Shown: in pieces, positions 9,168 to 16,266 of the stretch
How the letters are laid out: the number at the start of each line of letters is the position of its first letter
Numbering within the stretch: the first letter of the stretch is position 1
Assembly: GCA_004557405.1 (NCBI GenBank)
Contig: SFDZ01000009.1
Coordinates: 1-64,000 of the forward strand
DNA from: Bacteroidales bacterium
GTDB lineage: Bacteria > Bacteroidota > Bacteroidia > Bacteroidales > Paludibacteraceae
Direction of reading: 5' to 3'
Length of the DNA: 64,000 nucleotides
Position numbers and translations under genes: made by a program
The notes under the pieces: generated by a model
Told to the model about the DNA's origin: nothing
What the model saw: the letters and a program-made list of their open reading frames with translations, nothing else
The model's database searches: none

Positions 9168-9692
9168 TTATTTCTTTTGTACCAACACCCACGCGTCGCC
9201 GAATTGGTCGTGTATGGCGGCTATTTTCTGCTTGGCCGAAGCATAGTCGTCGAACGACACCAGCAGCACGCGGTACATGCCTTGCTCGTTGATGACGATG
9301 ACCGGCTTGTATTCCGGGCGCATGCGGGCTTGCAACCGTTTGGCGTTGTCCTGATTTTTGAAACTGCCAATGACGACATGGTAGTTCTTCAACTCGTTTT
9401 CCGATTCGCCTTCGACCACGCTGAACACTTCGGCGCGGGTTACCTCTTTTTCGACCGGCGCGGGTGGCGTTGGCGTCGTTTCTACTACCGGCTCGACTGT
9501 TTGTACCGGCTGCGGCTCGGCTACGACTGCCTGTTGCGGTTGGGGCACCTCTTTGGGTTTCTCGGTCAGCACCTCTTTGGCCGGTGCTTTGCCTTCGGCA
9601 GGAATGTAGGCGCCGGGAGCATTTTGCACCTTGCAGGCCGATAAAACGATGGCTGTGCAGCCGAATGTCAGGATAATTTTCGAAAGTTTCAT
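9168..9692 (-). CDS. SPOR-domain lipoprotein
   Basis: This 174-residue protein begins with a lipoprotein signal ending in LSAC (Cys20). A proline-, valine- and glutamate-rich spacer (about 35-95) reaches across the periplasm, and the last 75 residues form a SPOR domain (YHVVIGSFKNQDNAKRLQAR...RVLLVSFDDYASAKQKI). SPOR domains bind denuded glycan strands in septal peptidoglycan, so a role in cell division or envelope maintenance is likely. It is the first gene of the leftward operon that continues through rnz to floA, read from the promoter at 9721-9751. Confidence 0.88.
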   Translation of the reverse strand: MKLSKIILTFGCTAIVLSACKVQNAPGAYIPAEGKAPAKEVLTEKPKEVPQPQQAVVAEPQPVQTVEPVVETTPTPPAPVEKEVTRAEVFSVVEGESENELKNYHVVIGSFKNQDNAKRLQARMRPEYKPVIVINEQGMYRVLLVSFDDYASAKQKIAAIHDQFGDAWVLVQKK

Positions 9693-9720
9693 ACTGATTG
9701 TAAATGTTAATTCCGACAGA

Positions 9721-9777
9721 CAAAGATAGATAAAAAATAAATAACTTGCAAATTTACAAATATTTTCAGTAACTTTG
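9721..9777. promoter_or_regulatory. Back-to-back divergent promoters sharing one TTGCAA
   Basis: Rightward: TTG at 9746-9748, 21 nt, TAACTTTG at 9770-9777, for ruvC. Leftward: TTG on the minus strand at 9751-9749, 20 nt, TATCTTTG at 9728-9721, for the SPOR operon. The two -33 elements abut and form the palindrome TTGCAA at 9746-9751, so one polymerase probably excludes the other. Confidence 0.75.
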
Positions 9778-9793
9778 CACCAAAAATAATGCT

Positions 9794-10366
9794 ATGGTCG
9801 AAATAAATCCGCAAGAACGGATTATTTTAGGAGTCGATCCGGGAACTAATGTAATGGGATACAGCGTGTTACGTGCCGTCGGGCGCAAAGCCGAGTGTGT
9901 AACGCTCGGCGTGGTCGATTTGCGCAAAATCACAGATCCCTACCTGTCGCTCAAGCAGATTGCGATCGAAATGTCGGCCGTCATCGACAAATATCTGCCC
10001 GACGAGTTGGCTATCGAAGCACCGTTCTTCGGAAAAAATGTGCAGTCGATGCTCAAACTCGGACGTGCGCAAGGCGTGGCCATCGCGTGTGCCATTACAC
10101 ACGATATTCCCGTAACGGAATATGCGCCGCTGAAAATAAAAATGGCCATCACGGGCAACGGCGCCGCCGCCAAAGAACAGGTGGCTGCCATGTTGTGCCG
10201 CTTGTTGCAACTCGACCCGCAATCGCTACCGCCGCAACTCGATGCCACCGATGCACTTGGTGCTGCTTACTGCCATTTTTTGCAGACTATGACACCGATG
10301 CCCGATGCCCGAAAATATCGCGGGTGGAAAGATTTTGTGGCACGCAATCCGCAGAAAATCAAATAA
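9794..10366 (+). CDS. ruvC: Crossover junction endodeoxyribonuclease RuvC
   Basis: This 190-residue RNase H-fold nuclease resolves Holliday junctions together with RuvAB. The catalytic acidic residues are visible: the first Asp in ILGVDPGTN (about 15), Glu in LAIEAPFFGKN, and the C-terminal pair in LDATDALGAAYCH. Length is normal. ATG at 9794 (MVEINPQERIILGVD) lies 17 nt after the -7 element, so the leader is very short. The secreted Ig-like protein gene starts 27 nt downstream. Confidence 0.96.
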   Translation: MVEINPQERIILGVDPGTNVMGYSVLRAVGRKAECVTLGVVDLRKITDPYLSLKQIAIEMSAVIDKYLPDELAIEAPFFGKNVQSMLKLGRAQGVAIACAITHDIPVTEYAPLKIKMAITGNGAAAKEQVAAMLCRLLQLDPQSLPPQLDATDALGAAYCHFLQTMTPMPDARKYRGWKDFVARNPQKIK

Positions 10367-10393
10367 TTGTAATTTTAACATAAATCTAACATC

Positions 10394-12583
10394 ATGAAAA
10401 AAGTATTTTTATCCCTCTTGGCGTTGCTGTGCGTTTCGACCGCTTTTGCCGGCGATGGCACAGCCGAAAATCCCTACTCGTGCGCCGAAGCCATTGCTTT
10501 GCAAAAGGCTCCCGATTACAGCCTGACGCTCGTTTGGGTGAAAGGTTTTATCGTCGGCATGCCTGTACAAGGCAAAGGCGGCGTGGTTACGTTCACTACC
10601 GAAATTGGCAGTGCCAACTGTCAGCAGATAATGTTGGCCGACGATATCTACGGCACCAATGCCATGCCGGTGGAACTGACGATGGACGCGCGCACCGATT
10701 TGAACCTCTGCGAACACGCTTCGTACATTGGCAGCAAAGTCCGATTGCGCACTGTGCCGCAAAGTTATTTTGCGGTGCCCGGAGCAAAAAACTCGAGCGA
10801 ATATGCGTGGCTCGAACCGATAGTGGTAACCGGCGTCTCACTGAACGAGAACGAAATCGAAGTGTTTGTCAATCAGGTGATTACGCTGACGGCAACGGTG
10901 GCTCCTGCCGATGCCGACAACCGGCGCGTGGTGTGGTCGTCCGACAATGCCGGCGTGGCCTCGGTCGATGCCGACGGCAATGTTACGGCGCTGACCAATG
11001 GCGAAACCACTATCACCGTTACGACGGTTGATGGCGCCAAAACGGCCTCGTGCAAAGTTACTGTTACCACGGCTTCGGGCGAAGTGCTGATGGGCGATGT
11101 CATCACCGCCGACACGACGGGAGTAACTGCGGATACATATACGATTTGGTCAGATAAAACTTGTTTGTCAGGAACTAAATATGCAGGGAAATCGGCTACG
11201 ACTTCTAATGCAATCAAAATCACAAGTCGTGCAAGTACAAGTGATAGTAAAAAAGAAACCGGTATCGTAAATACGTCTAATGTGGGGTATTTGCGCCAAA
11301 TAGAAGTAGTTTGGAATTCTCAAAATGCTAATGGTCGGCAAGTGCAGGTGTTGGCATCTAATGAGCCAATAACGTCTGCGGCCGATTTGTATCAAAATAT
11401 TATTGCGTTTGATACTTTGGGTGTGTTGCAGTATAGCACTAATGATGTAAATGCACAACTTGAAGTAACAAAAAATTACAAATACGTTGGCTTGTTGGCT
11501 GTTAGTTCGGGCGCTACCTATTTTGATAAAGTGGTGTTTACATGGTCGATTAACAAAGCCTTCGACGATGTGGAATTGCAGCACCTGTCGCTCGATACGG
11601 CATCGCTCGAACTCGAAGAGGCCGAAACGTACCGGCTGAAAGTGGCTTATCAGCCTGTCGATGCCACCTACAAAGCCGTAAAATGGACAAGCTCGAACAC
11701 GGCAGTGGCAACGGTCGAGGCCGGCATGGTAACGGCCGTGGCTCCCGGCGAGACCGACATCACTGTAACGAGCGTGAATAACCCCGAGTTGAGCGCGAAG
11801 TGTCATGTCGTAGTAACGAAAAAAGACCTATTCGCAGGACGTGATATCTATTATAAAGTAAAGAATATTAGCGAATTGCATACAAATGACACGGTTGTAT
11901 TGGTGTGCGAAAAATATAACCGCGTTTCGGGCGAGTTCGAATTGTCGGATAAAGGTGTCGGACGCATCGTTACACCATCGACCGAAATCGTGCGCGAGGG
12001 CGACCGCATTGGCGCATGGGGCGCCGAAGAGGTGCATTTGGTGGCTGTCGAAGGCGGTAAATGGCAAATTCTGGTCAAACAGTGGCTGGTCGATGATTTG
12101 GGGCTCGACTACAGCGAAGAGGTGGCTTTGCGCGCGGCCGAGGTAAAAAATCTGCAAATCAAGGGCGAAGGCACACAAACATGGACTATCGAATTTTTCA
12201 ACGACGGCGACAGCGTGGTTATCGAAAACTGCAATACGGAAATGGGACGCTTGCAGTTCAATGGTAGCAACAAAACTTTCTGCAACTATACTTCGAACCA
12301 AACTGCGCTGCAAATCTATCGCATGGAAAACCAAACCATCAGCGACGACGACCCGATAGCCGACCCCGATAATCCGGATGTCGATGCCGTGCCGTCGGTA
12401 GAACTGACAGGCATTTCGTATGCGAATGGCATTATCTACAATGAACAGGGTTTGCCTCTTCGCATCTATAACGTGGCCGGATATTTGGTGGCCGAAGGTT
12501 GCTCAAATATCGATATGTCTGCTTTGGATAAAGGTATTTATCTCATTCGTGCTGAACAAGGTGTACTTAAAATTGTAAAATAA
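10394..12583 (+). CDS. Secreted Ig-like (BIG2) protein with a type IX secretion sorting domain
   Basis: The 729-residue protein has a signal peptide (MKKVFLSLLALLCVSTAFA), an N-terminal DUF6359-like domain (ENPYSCAEAIAL...VWVKGFIVG, about 20-135), two bacterial Ig-like 2 domains (about 137-225 and 393-475, each with VxWSSxNxxVAxV), a beta-rich module between them, a further domain of about 180 residues, and a C-terminal type A sorting domain (LPLRIYNVAGYLVAEG...LDKGIYLIRAEQGVLKIVK). It is therefore expected to be exported by the type IX system and anchored or released at the surface. The ligand is unknown. Bases about 11110-11530 are noticeably more AT-rich than the rest of the gene. Confidence 0.85.
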   Translation: MKKVFLSLLALLCVSTAFAGDGTAENPYSCAEAIALQKAPDYSLTLVWVKGFIVGMPVQGKGGVVTFTTEIGSANCQQIMLADDIYGTNAMPVELTMDARTDLNLCEHASYIGSKVRLRTVPQSYFAVPGAKNSSEYAWLEPIVVTGVSLNENEIEVFVNQVITLTATVAPADADNRRVVWSSDNAGVASVDADGNVTALTNGETTITVTTVDGAKTASCKVTVTTASGEVLMGDVITADTTGVTADTYTIWSDKTCLSGTKYAGKSATTSNAIKITSRASTSDSKKETGIVNTSNVGYLRQIEVVWNSQNANGRQVQVLASNEPITSAADLYQNIIAFDTLGVLQYSTNDVNAQLEVTKNYKYVGLLAVSSGATYFDKVVFTWSINKAFDDVELQHLSLDTASLELEEAETYRLKVAYQPVDATYKAVKWTSSNTAVATVEAGMVTAVAPGETDITVTSVNNPELSAKCHVVVTKKDLFAGRDIYYKVKNISELHTNDTVVLVCEKYNRVSGEFELSDKGVGRIVTPSTEIVREGDRIGAWGAEEVHLVAVEGGKWQILVKQWLVDDLGLDYSEEVALRAAEVKNLQIKGEGTQTWTIEFFNDGDSVVIENCNTEMGRLQFNGSNKTFCNYTSNQTALQIYRMENQTISDDDPIADPDNPDVDAVPSVELTGISYANGIIYNEQGLPLRIYNVAGYLVAEGCSNIDMSALDKGIYLIRAEQGVLKIVK

Positions 12584-12607
12584 ATATACAAAAAATGGCA
12601 ATTTCTA

Positions 12608-12638
12608 TTGCGCATGTGTAAGGAAAATAGTACCTTTG
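12608..12638 (+). promoter_or_regulatory. Promoter without a following gene
   Basis: TTG at 12608-12610, 20 nt, TACCTTTG at 12631-12638, a full match to the Bacteroidota promoter pattern. The next rightward gene is beyond 16000. The only signal downstream is the hairpin at 12738. Confidence 0.6.
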
Positions 12639-12644
12639 CATACG

Positions 12645-12776
12645 AAAAACAAACTCAATTACCCTTCTTTCGGTATTTTTAAGTGGATGGTAATTTGTTG
12701 CTTATCTGATAATTACAATCAATAACTAAAGAAAATTGTAGGGACGTGCTGTGGCGCGTCCCTACGTTGTTTTTCC
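12645..12776 (+). ncRNA. Possible small RNA between promoter and terminator
   Basis: A transcript from the promoter at 12608-12638 would start near 12645 and stop at the hairpin and T-run ending near 12775, giving about 130 nt. The only ORF inside is 12 codons starting near 12687 (MVICCLSDNYNQ), with no clear ribosome site. There is no known family that I recognise. Confidence 0.35.
12738..12775. terminator. Strong hairpin with T-run; also a REP-like palindrome
   Basis: GTAGGGACG at 12738-12746 pairs with CGTCCCTAC at 12757-12765. Three further inner pairs and a 4-nt loop complete the stem, and GTTGTTTTT follows. It can end rightward transcription from 10394 or from the orphan promoter, and may also close the leftward metK transcript. 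A decayed copy lies at 2747-2770. Confidence 0.7.
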
Positions 12777-12790
12777 GCTGTGTGGGCGGC

Positions 12791-14089
12791 TTATTTGGTG
12801 CCGAAAAAGGCTTTCTGTAAGTCAACCACACGGTCGAGTTTTTCCCAAGTGAAGAGTTCGACTTCGATGTCGATGTCGTGCGGCGTGTTGTATGGCGAAT
12901 GGAAATGTTTGATTTTCAGTTCGTTCGCACGGCCGAAATGTCCGTAGGCTGCCGTTTCGGCATAGATGGGATTGCGTAATTTCAGGTCGCGTTCGATGGC
13001 GCCCGGGCGCAGGTCGAACAAATCGGCAATTTTTTCGGCTATCTCGCTGTCACTCAGTTGCACATGTGCCGTGTTGTAGGTGTTTACATACACGTTCATC
13101 GGGCGTGCCACACCAATGGCGTACGACACTTGCACCAGCACTTCGTCGGCCACACCGGCAGCCACTAAATTTTTGGCGATATGTCGTGCGGCGTAGGCTG
13201 CCGAACGGTCAACTTTCGACGGGTCTTTGCCCGAGAATGCGCCGCCACCGTGTGCGCCCTTGCCACCGTAGGTATCGACTATGATTTTGCGCCCTGTCAG
13301 GCCGGTGTCGCCGTGAGGTCCGCCGATGACAAATTTGCCGGTCGGATTGACCAACAATTCGTAGGCATCGTCGAGGTACTGACGATATTCGGGGTGCTTG
13401 TCGAATACGCGCGGAATCAAAATTGTTTGCACGTCGTGGCGAATTTTTTCCTGCATGGCTTTGTCGGCCTCGGTTTGCGCTGCGGACGATGTGTCGCGCG
13501 GTTGCACAAATTCGTCGTGCTGTGTCGAAAGCACAATGGTGTGAATGCGCCGTGGACGGTGGTCGTCGCCGTATTCCACCGTAACCTGACTTTTTGCATC
13601 GGGGCGCAGGTAGGGCATCAACGTAGTGTTTTTGCGAATGTCGGCCAACTCTATCAGCAATTGGTGTGCCAAATCGAGTGTCAGCGGCATGTAGTTGGCT
13701 GTCTCGTTGGTGGCGTAGCCGAACATCATGCCTTGGTCGCCGGCGCCTTGTGCCAAGGGGTCGGCTTGTGTTACGCCGCGACTGATGTCTTCCGATTGCT
13801 CGTGTATGGCCGACAGCACACCGCAACTTTCGGCTTCGAATTTGTATTCGCTTTTGGTGTAGCCGATGTTGCGAATGGTGTCGCGGGCTACGCCTTGCAT
13901 GTCGATGTAGGCGTTCGACGATACTTCGCCGCCAAGCACCACTTGGCCGGTGGTAACGAATGTTTCGCATGCCACGCGCGATTCGGGGTCAAATGCCAAC
14001 AACTTGTCGAGAATGGCGTCCGAAATTTGGTCGGCCACCTTGTCGGGATGACCTTCCGATACTGATTCTGATGAAAATAAATAACCCAT
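12791..14089 (-). CDS. metK: S-adenosylmethionine synthetase
   Basis: This 432-residue enzyme makes S-adenosylmethionine from methionine and ATP. Family signatures are intact: SEGHPDKVADQISDAILD at the N-terminus, GAGDQGMMFGYA (about 116-127), the glycine-rich GGKGAHGGGAFSGKDPSKVDRSAAY (about 275-300), and a Bacteroidota-type C-terminus of 430 residues rather than 380. The start (MGYLFSSESVSEGHP) is standard. A 140-nt leader holds a SAM-II-like aptamer and a terminator, so expression is probably shut off when SAM is plentiful. The gene is transcribed alone. Confidence 0.97.
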   Translation of the reverse strand: MGYLFSSESVSEGHPDKVADQISDAILDKLLAFDPESRVACETFVTTGQVVLGGEVSSNAYIDMQGVARDTIRNIGYTKSEYKFEAESCGVLSAIHEQSEDISRGVTQADPLAQGAGDQGMMFGYATNETANYMPLTLDLAHQLLIELADIRKNTTLMPYLRPDAKSQVTVEYGDDHRPRRIHTIVLSTQHDEFVQPRDTSSAAQTEADKAMQEKIRHDVQTILIPRVFDKHPEYRQYLDDAYELLVNPTGKFVIGGPHGDTGLTGRKIIVDTYGGKGAHGGGAFSGKDPSKVDRSAAYAARHIAKNLVAAGVADEVLVQVSYAIGVARPMNVYVNTYNTAHVQLSDSEIAEKIADLFDLRPGAIERDLKLRNPIYAETAAYGHFGRANELKIKHFHSPYNTPHDIDIEVELFTWEKLDRVVDLQKAFFGTK

Positions 14090-14152
14090 AACAACAATTT
14101 TAGATGGTGATAAAAATATGTTAGTTAGGGAGAAAATTCGCGTAAGCGAACG

Positions 14153-14182
14153 AAAAAAATCTCAGAAGCGGAATGAACTTCT
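14153..14182 (-). terminator. Hairpin and U-run inside the metK leader
   Basis: On the minus strand AGAAG (14182-14178) pairs with CTTCT (14168-14164), followed shortly by T7 (14159-14153). The left arm directly adjoins and shares two bases with the 3' part of the SAM-II-like pseudoknot, so ligand binding and hairpin formation could influence each other. The stem is only 5 bp, so termination strength is uncertain. Confidence 0.45.
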
Positions 14183-14227
14183 TTAGCATTTTTTATCGTG
14201 GTTGCAAGCGGTCAAATCTCTCCACAA
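14181..14227 (-). promoter_or_regulatory. SAM-II-type riboswitch aptamer upstream of metK
   Basis: Reading the minus strand, TTGTGG (14227-14222) pairs with CCACGA to form P1. The loop contains GATTTGACCG and TTGCAA, and the 3' side has GATAAA followed by TGCTAAAG, where GCA and CTT of the loop can pair to close the pseudoknot. The known SAM-II core has the same order: GATTTAACCG, TTGCAA, GATAAA, GCTAAA. The position directly at the predicted 5' end of the metK transcript fits. Recognition is by eye, not by a covariance model. Confidence 0.78.
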
Positions 14228-14236
14228 ATGTGAGTG

Positions 14237-14267
14237 CAAAGGTACTGCTTTTTGACCAAATATGCAA
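14237..14267 (-). promoter_or_regulatory. metK promoter
   Basis: On the minus strand TTG (14267-14265), 20 nt, TACCTTTG (14244-14237). Transcription would start near 14230, right at the 5' edge of the SAM-II-like aptamer. Confidence 0.75.
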
Positions 14268-14318
14268 TACTGCAAGCAAAAAAAATATGCTTGCTTTAAC
14301 TTATTGATTGATAGTGTG

Positions 14319-15293
14319 TTAGAAATTTCCGACGATGGCGTTGATGGATTTCCAAGTGCGGTCGTCCATTTTGGCACCGACGAATGTGATGACGTGTCCG
14401 GCGCAGATAGTGCCGATTTTGGCGCATTTGTCGAGCGACAAACCGCGTGCGTAGCCATACAGAAATCCGGCGGCGTAGAGGTCGCCGGCGCCGGTGGTGT
14501 CGATGCAGTTCACCTTGGCGGCCGGAATACGGAACAACGCATCGCCCGACACGGCAAACGAACCGCGCTTGCCCACTTTGACAATGGCGATGGAACAGAA
14601 TTGGGCTATCTCGCGTGCTGCTTCTTCGTCGTGTTTGCCGGTGAATGCGTAGGCTTCGTCTTCGTTGGCAAATACAATATCGACGTAGCGCTTCGCATAG
14701 TCGCGCAGAAAATCCTTGTGTGCCTCTACCACGTTGTAACTTGCAAGGTCGAGCGACACCTGCATGCCGGCACCATGAGCCAATTCGGCAGCGCGCAACA
14801 TCAGTTCGTGGCTTTCGACCATGTAACCTTCGATGTGTAGCAGGTTGAAGTCGCGCAACATGTCGGCGCTGAGGTCGGCGGCGCGCAGGTCGCTGGCTGC
14901 CCCCAAATAGGTGCACATGGTGCGCTCGCTGTCGGGCGAAATCAGCACATGGCAACGTCCCGACGGCAGTTGCGAACCGAGCAGATAGGTCAGCACACCG
15001 TTTTCGAACGAATCGACTTTGAAAAAGTCGCCGATGGAGTCGCTGCCAACTTTGCCGATAAACCCGACATCAACGCCCAATCGTGCCAAACCCGAAATGG
15101 TGTTCGAGGCCGAACCGCCGGTGGCCACATGCTGGTCGAGCAGAATGGTAGCCTCTTGTATGGCGCGCATTTTGTCCTCGTCGATGAGCTGCATACTGCC
15201 TTTGGGCAACTCGAGCCGTTGCAAAAGGTCGTCGGACTTGAGGCGCATCAGTATGTCCACGAGGGCATTGCCCATGCCGAGAATTTTTTTCAT
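14319..15293 (-). CDS. PfkB family carbohydrate/adenosine kinase
   Basis: The 324-residue sugar kinase of the ribokinase/PfkB fold begins MKKILGMGNALVDILMRL and carries the second PfkB signature NCIDTTGAGDLYAAGFLYG near residue 255, where the GAGD Asp is the catalytic base. GGSASNTISGLARLG near 60 is the substrate-side motif. The sequence style is that of the adenosine kinase-like branch common in Bacteroidota, but the substrate (adenosine, fructose or another sugar) cannot be fixed from sequence. It is preceded by a terminator after tRNA-Asn, so it probably has its own promoter or depends on read-through. It ends about 50 nt before the metK promoter. Confidence 0.88.
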   Translation of the reverse strand: MKKILGMGNALVDILMRLKSDDLLQRLELPKGSMQLIDEDKMRAIQEATILLDQHVATGGSASNTISGLARLGVDVGFIGKVGSDSIGDFFKVDSFENGVLTYLLGSQLPSGRCHVLISPDSERTMCTYLGAASDLRAADLSADMLRDFNLLHIEGYMVESHELMLRAAELAHGAGMQVSLDLASYNVVEAHKDFLRDYAKRYVDIVFANEDEAYAFTGKHDEEAAREIAQFCSIAIVKVGKRGSFAVSGDALFRIPAAKVNCIDTTGAGDLYAAGFLYGYARGLSLDKCAKIGTICAGHVITFVGAKMDDRTWKSINAIVGNF

Positions 15294-15334
15294 CGCCGTG
15301 TGTCTGTTTTGGTGTGTCGCGTGTGCTGTTTCCG

Positions 15335-15376
15335 AAAAAAAATAAAGAAGCCGCTGCTCGTAAAAAGTGCGGCTTC
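15335..15376 (-). terminator. Terminator after tRNA-Asn
   Basis: On the minus strand GAAGCCGC (15376-15369) pairs with GCGGCTTC (15354-15347), followed by TTTATTTTTTTTT to about 15335. It lies 11 nt after the tRNA 3' end. Confidence 0.8.
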
Positions 15377-15386
15377 CGCTGTGTTG

Positions 15387-15460
15387 CGCTCCATGGAGGA
15401 CTTGAACCTACGACCCCCTGATTAACAGTCAGGTGCTCTAACCAACTGAGCTAATGAAGC
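15387..15460 (-). tRNA. tRNA-Asn (anticodon GTT)
   Basis: A full cloverleaf is visible on the minus strand: acceptor GCTTCAT with ATGGAGC, D-loop AGCTCAGTTGGTTAGAGC, anticodon arm CTGACTGTTAATCAG, and T-loop GGTTCAAGTCC. The anticodon GTT reads Asn codons. CCA is not encoded. A Bacteroidota promoter lies upstream and a terminator directly downstream, so it is a single-gene unit. Confidence 0.97.
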
Positions 15461-15490
15461 ATATCAAATATCGTTCCCGATTTTGCGTTG

Positions 15491-15521
15491 CAAAGATAGT
15501 ACTTTTTTTTGATCTGACCAA
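15491..15521 (-). promoter_or_regulatory. tRNA-Asn promoter
   Basis: On the minus strand TTG (15521-15519), 20 nt, TATCTTTG (15498-15491). It lies 31 nt upstream of the tRNA 5' end. Confidence 0.75.
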
Positions 15522-15579
15522 ACAAAATCGACTTTTTTTTCAAAAAAATGCGTTTTGCGTTTATTGTGCTGATAACTAA

Positions 15580-15945
15580 TCAGTTGACCGGCGGCAAAAA
15601 GGCGTCCTCGATGTGCTCGATGCGATAAGTGCCGCCAACGGGAATGACGCTGACAACGTCGAAACGAACGTCGGCGTCGATGTCGTGCTGCAAAATGTAT
15701 TCGTGGGTTGCCGCTACGATGCGCCGTATTTTGGTGGGCGTTACGGCATCTTTCGGGTGCTCGAAGTGCTCGGTCGAGCGCGATTTGACTTCGACCACAA
15801 CCAACAGCCCGTCTTTTTCGGTTACGATGTCGAGTTCGGCATGCCCGAAACGCCAATTACAGTCGCGGATGATGTAGCCGCGGTCGCGCAGAAATTGTTG
15901 GGCTTGCAACTCGCCTTCTTTGCCAAAATCGTTGTGTTGTGCCAT
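15580..15945 (-). CDS. YraN family (UPF0102) endonuclease-like protein
   Basis: The 121-residue protein has the restriction-endonuclease-like fold signature of the YraN/UPF0102 family: KEGELQAQQFLRDRGYIIRDCNWRFGHAELDIV followed by LLVVVEVKSRS, where Glu, Asp and the EVK form a PD-(D/E)XK site. The family is widespread and is thought to act on branched DNA or Holliday-junction-like structures, but its role is not settled. The start is the ATG at 15945 (MAQHNDFGKEGE); the open frame to 16038 runs into the divergent promoter region and is unlikely. It stands alone, divergent from the gene at 16057. Confidence 0.9.
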   Translation of the reverse strand: MAQHNDFGKEGELQAQQFLRDRGYIIRDCNWRFGHAELDIVTEKDGLLVVVEVKSRSTEHFEHPKDAVTPTKIRRIVAATHEYILQHDIDADVRFDVVSVIPVGGTYRIEHIEDAFLPPVN

Positions 15946-16004
15946 CGTCGTTCGGTGTTTTGCCTGCAAAATTACACAATATTTATATAAAACGGCATAA
16001 GTTG

Positions 16005-16035
16005 TTGTTTTTTTCGACAAAAAATCGTACATTTG
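16005..16035 (+). promoter_or_regulatory. Promoter of the 16057 gene and rmuC
   Basis: TTG at 16005-16007, 20 nt, TACATTTG at 16028-16035. It ends 21 nt before the GTG start at 16057 and is the likely start of the long rightward operon. Confidence 0.72.
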
Positions 16036-16056
16036 CAAATTAAATTAGTTTGCAGA

Positions 16057-16266
16057 GTGAAGAAACAGAATAAAACGTCCGGCAACCGCCCGGTGCTGAA
16101 ACGTACGCATCGTGTGGCGTTCATGCTGAACGACGAAGAACGCCGTTATTTGGAGGCGTATGTCAATCGTTACAAGGTGGATAATGTGTCGAAATTTTTG
16201 CGCGATGCCGTCATGCGCACGGTGTTGCATCAACTCGACGAAGACCGCCCGACGTTGTTCGATTAA
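16057..16266 (+). CDS. Small ribbon-helix-helix-like protein (MobC-like), hypothetical
   Basis: The 69-residue basic protein starts at GTG 16057, which lies just downstream of the promoter; the in-frame TTG at 16033 sits inside the promoter and cannot be used. The sequence KRTHRVAFMLNDEERRYLEAYVNRYKVDNVSKFLRDAVM has the beta-strand, helix, helix order of ribbon-helix-helix DNA-binding proteins and resembles small MobC-like proteins of Bacteroidales. No mobilisation genes are nearby, so it may be a chromosomal regulator. Its stop codon directly abuts the ATG of rmuC, so the two are co-expressed. Confidence 0.7.
   Translation: MKKQNKTSGNRPVLKRTHRVAFMLNDEERRYLEAYVNRYKVDNVSKFLRDAVMRTVLHQLDEDRPTLFD

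Noticed and set aside
9139..9723. N-terminal extension of RNase Z
   Set aside because: It overlaps the SPOR lipoprotein and its promoter and adds an Arg/Ser-rich sequence typical of out-of-frame reading. ATG 9138 gives the canonical start.
14137..14150. TTCGC-GTAA-GCGAA inverted repeat in the metK leader as an operator
   Set aside because: It is only 5 bp and lies after the terminator; it may be a minor leader hairpin but no regulator can be argued.
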